Source: an uncultured Lachnospiraceae bacterium | Lineage (GTDB): Bacteria > Bacillota > Clostridia > Lachnospirales > Lachnospiraceae | DNA length: 26,672 nt | Direction: 5' to 3' | Assembly (NCBI GenBank): GCA_910579085.1 | Contig: CAJTRU010000051.1 | Span: 1 to 26,672 of the forward strand | In this document: one piece after another, positions 25,115 to 26,672 of the stretch | Numbering within the stretch: the first letter of the stretch is position 1 | Layout: each line of letters starts with the position of its first letter | Program-made: the position numbers and the translations under genes | The notes under the pieces: model-generated | What the model was told of the DNA's origin: nothing | What the model saw: only the letters and a program-made list of their open reading frames with translations | Database searches by the model: none

Positions 25115-26458
25115 TTAACCTGTAACAAATCCTTTATTTTCCAGTACAGAAACAACACTGTCTACGTACTTTTCACATAACTCCTGTGTTTCAGCTTCCA
25201 CCATTACACGTACTAAAGGTTCTGTGCCGCTTTCCCTTAAAAGTATGCGCCCGTTGCTGCCAAGTGCTTTTTCTGCCTCTTTTGCCGTATACAGCACATA
25301 AGCATCATTTATAGCAGCTGTTTTATCTGCCACTTTTACATTCTTAAGGAGCTGCGGGTATATTTTTAAATCTTTCCTTAATTCTGAAAGCTTTACCTTT
25401 TTTTCAAGCATTACCTCCATAAGCATAAGCGAGGTAAGCACACCGTCACCTGTTACAGCGTATTTGCTGAATATTATATGTCCTGACTGTTCCCCGCCAA
25501 GTGAATAGCCATGTTCCATCATATTTGCATTGACATATTTGTCACCAACTGCTGTCTTTTCATATGCAATGCCTGCTTTATCCAGTGCTTTGTAAAGCCC
25601 TATATTAGACATAACTGTTGTAACTATTGTATTATTCTTTAATTCGCCTTTCTCCTTAAGGTAACATCCACACAAATAAAGAATTGCATCACCATCTATT
25701 ACATTGCCCTGGTCATCAACAGCAAGACACCTGTCTGCATCACCGTCATATGCAAAACCTATGTCAAGGTTCTTCCCCTTTACAAACTCCTGCAGCTTTT
25801 CTATATGTGTAGAGCCACACCCGTCATTAATATTAAGCCCGTCTGGTTCTACGCCTATTGTATAGGTTTTTGCACCAAGCGCATCAAAAACACCTTTGGC
25901 AACTGAATATGAAGAACCATTGGCACAGTCAAGCCCTACACGTATGTTTTTAAATGAACGTGTAGCAAGTGACATAAGATACCCTATATACCTGTGCCTG
26001 CCTATTGCATAGTCAATTGTACATCCGATATCTCCCTTTGTCGCAAATGGAATTGTATCCTCAGCACTGTCTATGTACTCCTCTATTTTTTCCTCTATTT
26101 CTGCTTCAAGTTTATGGCCATTTCCATTTATTACTTTCAGCCCGTTGTCATAATATGGGTTATGGCTTGCAGAAATCATAATACCACAGTCAAACTGCTC
26201 AGTCCTCACCACATATGAAACACTTGGTGTTGGTGTAACATGTAACAGATATACATCCGCACCACTGGCAGTAAGCCCGGCAGAAAGTGCATCCTCAAAC
26301 ATGTAACTTGAACGCCTGGTATCTTTTCCTATTACAATCCTTGCTTTATGCTCCTGTCCATAATACCATCCAAGAAAACGTCCCACTTTATAAGCATGTA
26401 TAACATTTAAACCGGCATTTGCCTCACCACGGAAACCATCTGTGCCAAAATACTTCAT
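25115..26458 (-). CDS. glmM: Phosphoglucosamine mutase
   Basis: 447 aa, full length. Converts glucosamine-6-phosphate to glucosamine-1-phosphate on the way to UDP-GlcNAc for peptidoglycan. Four alpha-D-phosphohexomutase domains are seen: the N-terminal 'MKYFGTDGFRGEAN', the active-site loop 'ISASHNP' with phospho-Ser98, the metal-binding DGDADR (238-243), the sugar-specificity loop GGEQSGH, and the C-terminal phosphate-binding 'RESGTEPLVRVMVE'. GGAGGAA lies upstream of the ATG. It is in the same direction as tig but 140 nt before it, and each has its own promoter. Confidence 0.97.
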   Translation of the reverse strand: MKYFGTDGFRGEANAGLNVIHAYKVGRFLGWYYGQEHKARIVIGKDTRRSSYMFEDALSAGLTASGADVYLLHVTPTPSVSYVVRTEQFDCGIMISASHNPYYDNGLKVINGNGHKLEAEIEEKIEEYIDSAEDTIPFATKGDIGCTIDYAIGRHRYIGYLMSLATRSFKNIRVGLDCANGSSYSVAKGVFDALGAKTYTIGVEPDGLNINDGCGSTHIEKLQEFVKGKNLDIGFAYDGDADRCLAVDDQGNVIDGDAILYLCGCYLKEKGELKNNTIVTTVMSNIGLYKALDKAGIAYEKTAVGDKYVNANMMEHGYSLGGEQSGHIIFSKYAVTGDGVLTSLMLMEVMLEKKVKLSELRKDLKIYPQLLKNVKVADKTAAINDAYVLYTAKEAEKALGSNGRILLRESGTEPLVRVMVEAETQELCEKYVDSVVSVLENKGFVTG

Positions 26459-26495
26459 TTTTTATATTCCTCCATTCTGTTATATCCATATAAGA

Positions 26496-26538
26496 TGTGC
26501 ATAAGCACAAAATACATCCAATATGCCATATTTGGCAT
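26496..26538 (-). other. Two small hairpins in the glmM leader
   Basis: TGTGC/GCACA (26496-26500 with 26505-26509, ATAA loop) and ATGCCA/TGGCAT (26523-26528 with 26533-26538, TATT loop) lie between the promoter and the ribosome binding site. They do not resemble a glmS ribozyme or another riboswitch that I recognise. Confidence 0.4.
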
Positions 26539-26571
26539 TGTACATAACAATTATAAGCCTGTATTCTATTA

Positions 26572-26600
26572 ATATTAACATAACGCACTATATAAATCAA
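26572..26600 (-). promoter_or_regulatory. Promoter of glmM
   Basis: On minus, TTGATT (26595-26600) and TAATAT (26572-26577) with 17 bp spacing and TGT before the -10 (extended -10, same form as the ddl promoter). The leader would be about 105 nt. Confidence 0.6.
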
Positions 26601-26650
26601 TAATTTAAAAAATACCATCACGTCCGTTTCATAAATTCCTGTACAATAAA

Positions 26651-26672
26651 CTGTATACAGGATAATTTGCAG
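26651..26672 (+). repeat. Partial copy of the ATTTnCAG end repeat, cut by the window edge
   Basis: The last 22 bases match 4231-4252 with one difference (ATTTGCAG for ATTTACAG). At 4231 the repeat continues as TTATCCTG and closes a hairpin; here the window ends. A further element may begin just outside. Confidence 0.6.

Noticed and set aside
26459..26600. glmS-type ribozyme or other riboswitch upstream of glmM
   Set aside because: The leader is only about 105 nt with two small AT-rich hairpins and none of the conserved core of known riboswitches that I can recognise.
1..26672. CRISPR arrays, tRNA or rRNA genes
   Set aside because: No regularly spaced repeats, cloverleaf-like segments or rRNA sequence were noticed on either strand.

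Overview
The window is low-GC Firmicutes chromosome, most likely a Clostridia member of the Lachnospiraceae type. The support is AT-rich intergenic DNA, strong AGGAGG-like ribosome binding sites with frequent TTG/GTG starts, the gene order glmM, tig, clpP, clpX, lon, engB, an Rpn-type PD-(D/E)XK protein, BspA-type leucine-rich repeat and Ig-like/NlpC surface proteins, and a CUT1-type sugar importer without its own ATPase. This placement rests on gene content and style; no search was run.

Left part (1-4543), accessory and surface: the start of a secreted protein running off the left edge (minus), a large BspA-type LRR surface protein (minus), a frameshifted remnant of a secreted protein with its terminator still in place (minus), an Rpn-family nuclease gene with its own promoter and terminator (plus), then about 520 bp of AT-rich DNA holding a short inverted-repeat element.

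Centre-left (4544-12222), one plus-strand five-gene operon: a lipoprotein with an N-terminal propeller-like region and a C-terminal solute-binding domain, two MalF/MalG-type permeases, a membrane-fusion (HlyD/MacA-like) adaptor with an unusually long coiled coil of about 475 residues, and a two-TM protein resembling the extracellular domain of MacB. Import-type and export-type parts are mixed and no ATPase is encoded. The first permease seems to lack a standard start codon (ACG at the expected place).

Centre-right (12390-15995), minus-strand cell-wall operon: an extended -10 promoter, then ddl (D-Ala-D-Ala ligase), murF (which attaches the dipeptide) and a macrodomain protein with a C-terminal HTH-like domain. 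It ends in a strong terminator whose stem is part of the last coding sequence.

Intergenic block 15996-16751: no gene. It holds two adjacent units with ATTTnCAGTTATC-type ends. Each encloses a long imperfect hairpin, and the two cores are homologous to each other in opposite orientation. Further copies of the end motif lie at 4245, 4300 and the right edge of the window. This is the best candidate here for something undescribed.

Right part (16752-26672), minus strand: glmM, then the protein folding and proteolysis cluster tig, clpP, clpX, lon and the ribosome-assembly GTPase engB, followed by a secreted Ig-like/NlpC-P60 cell-wall hydrolase. Promoters are visible upstream of glmM and tig, with leader or intergenic hairpins at glmM, tig, clpP/clpX and clpX/lon.
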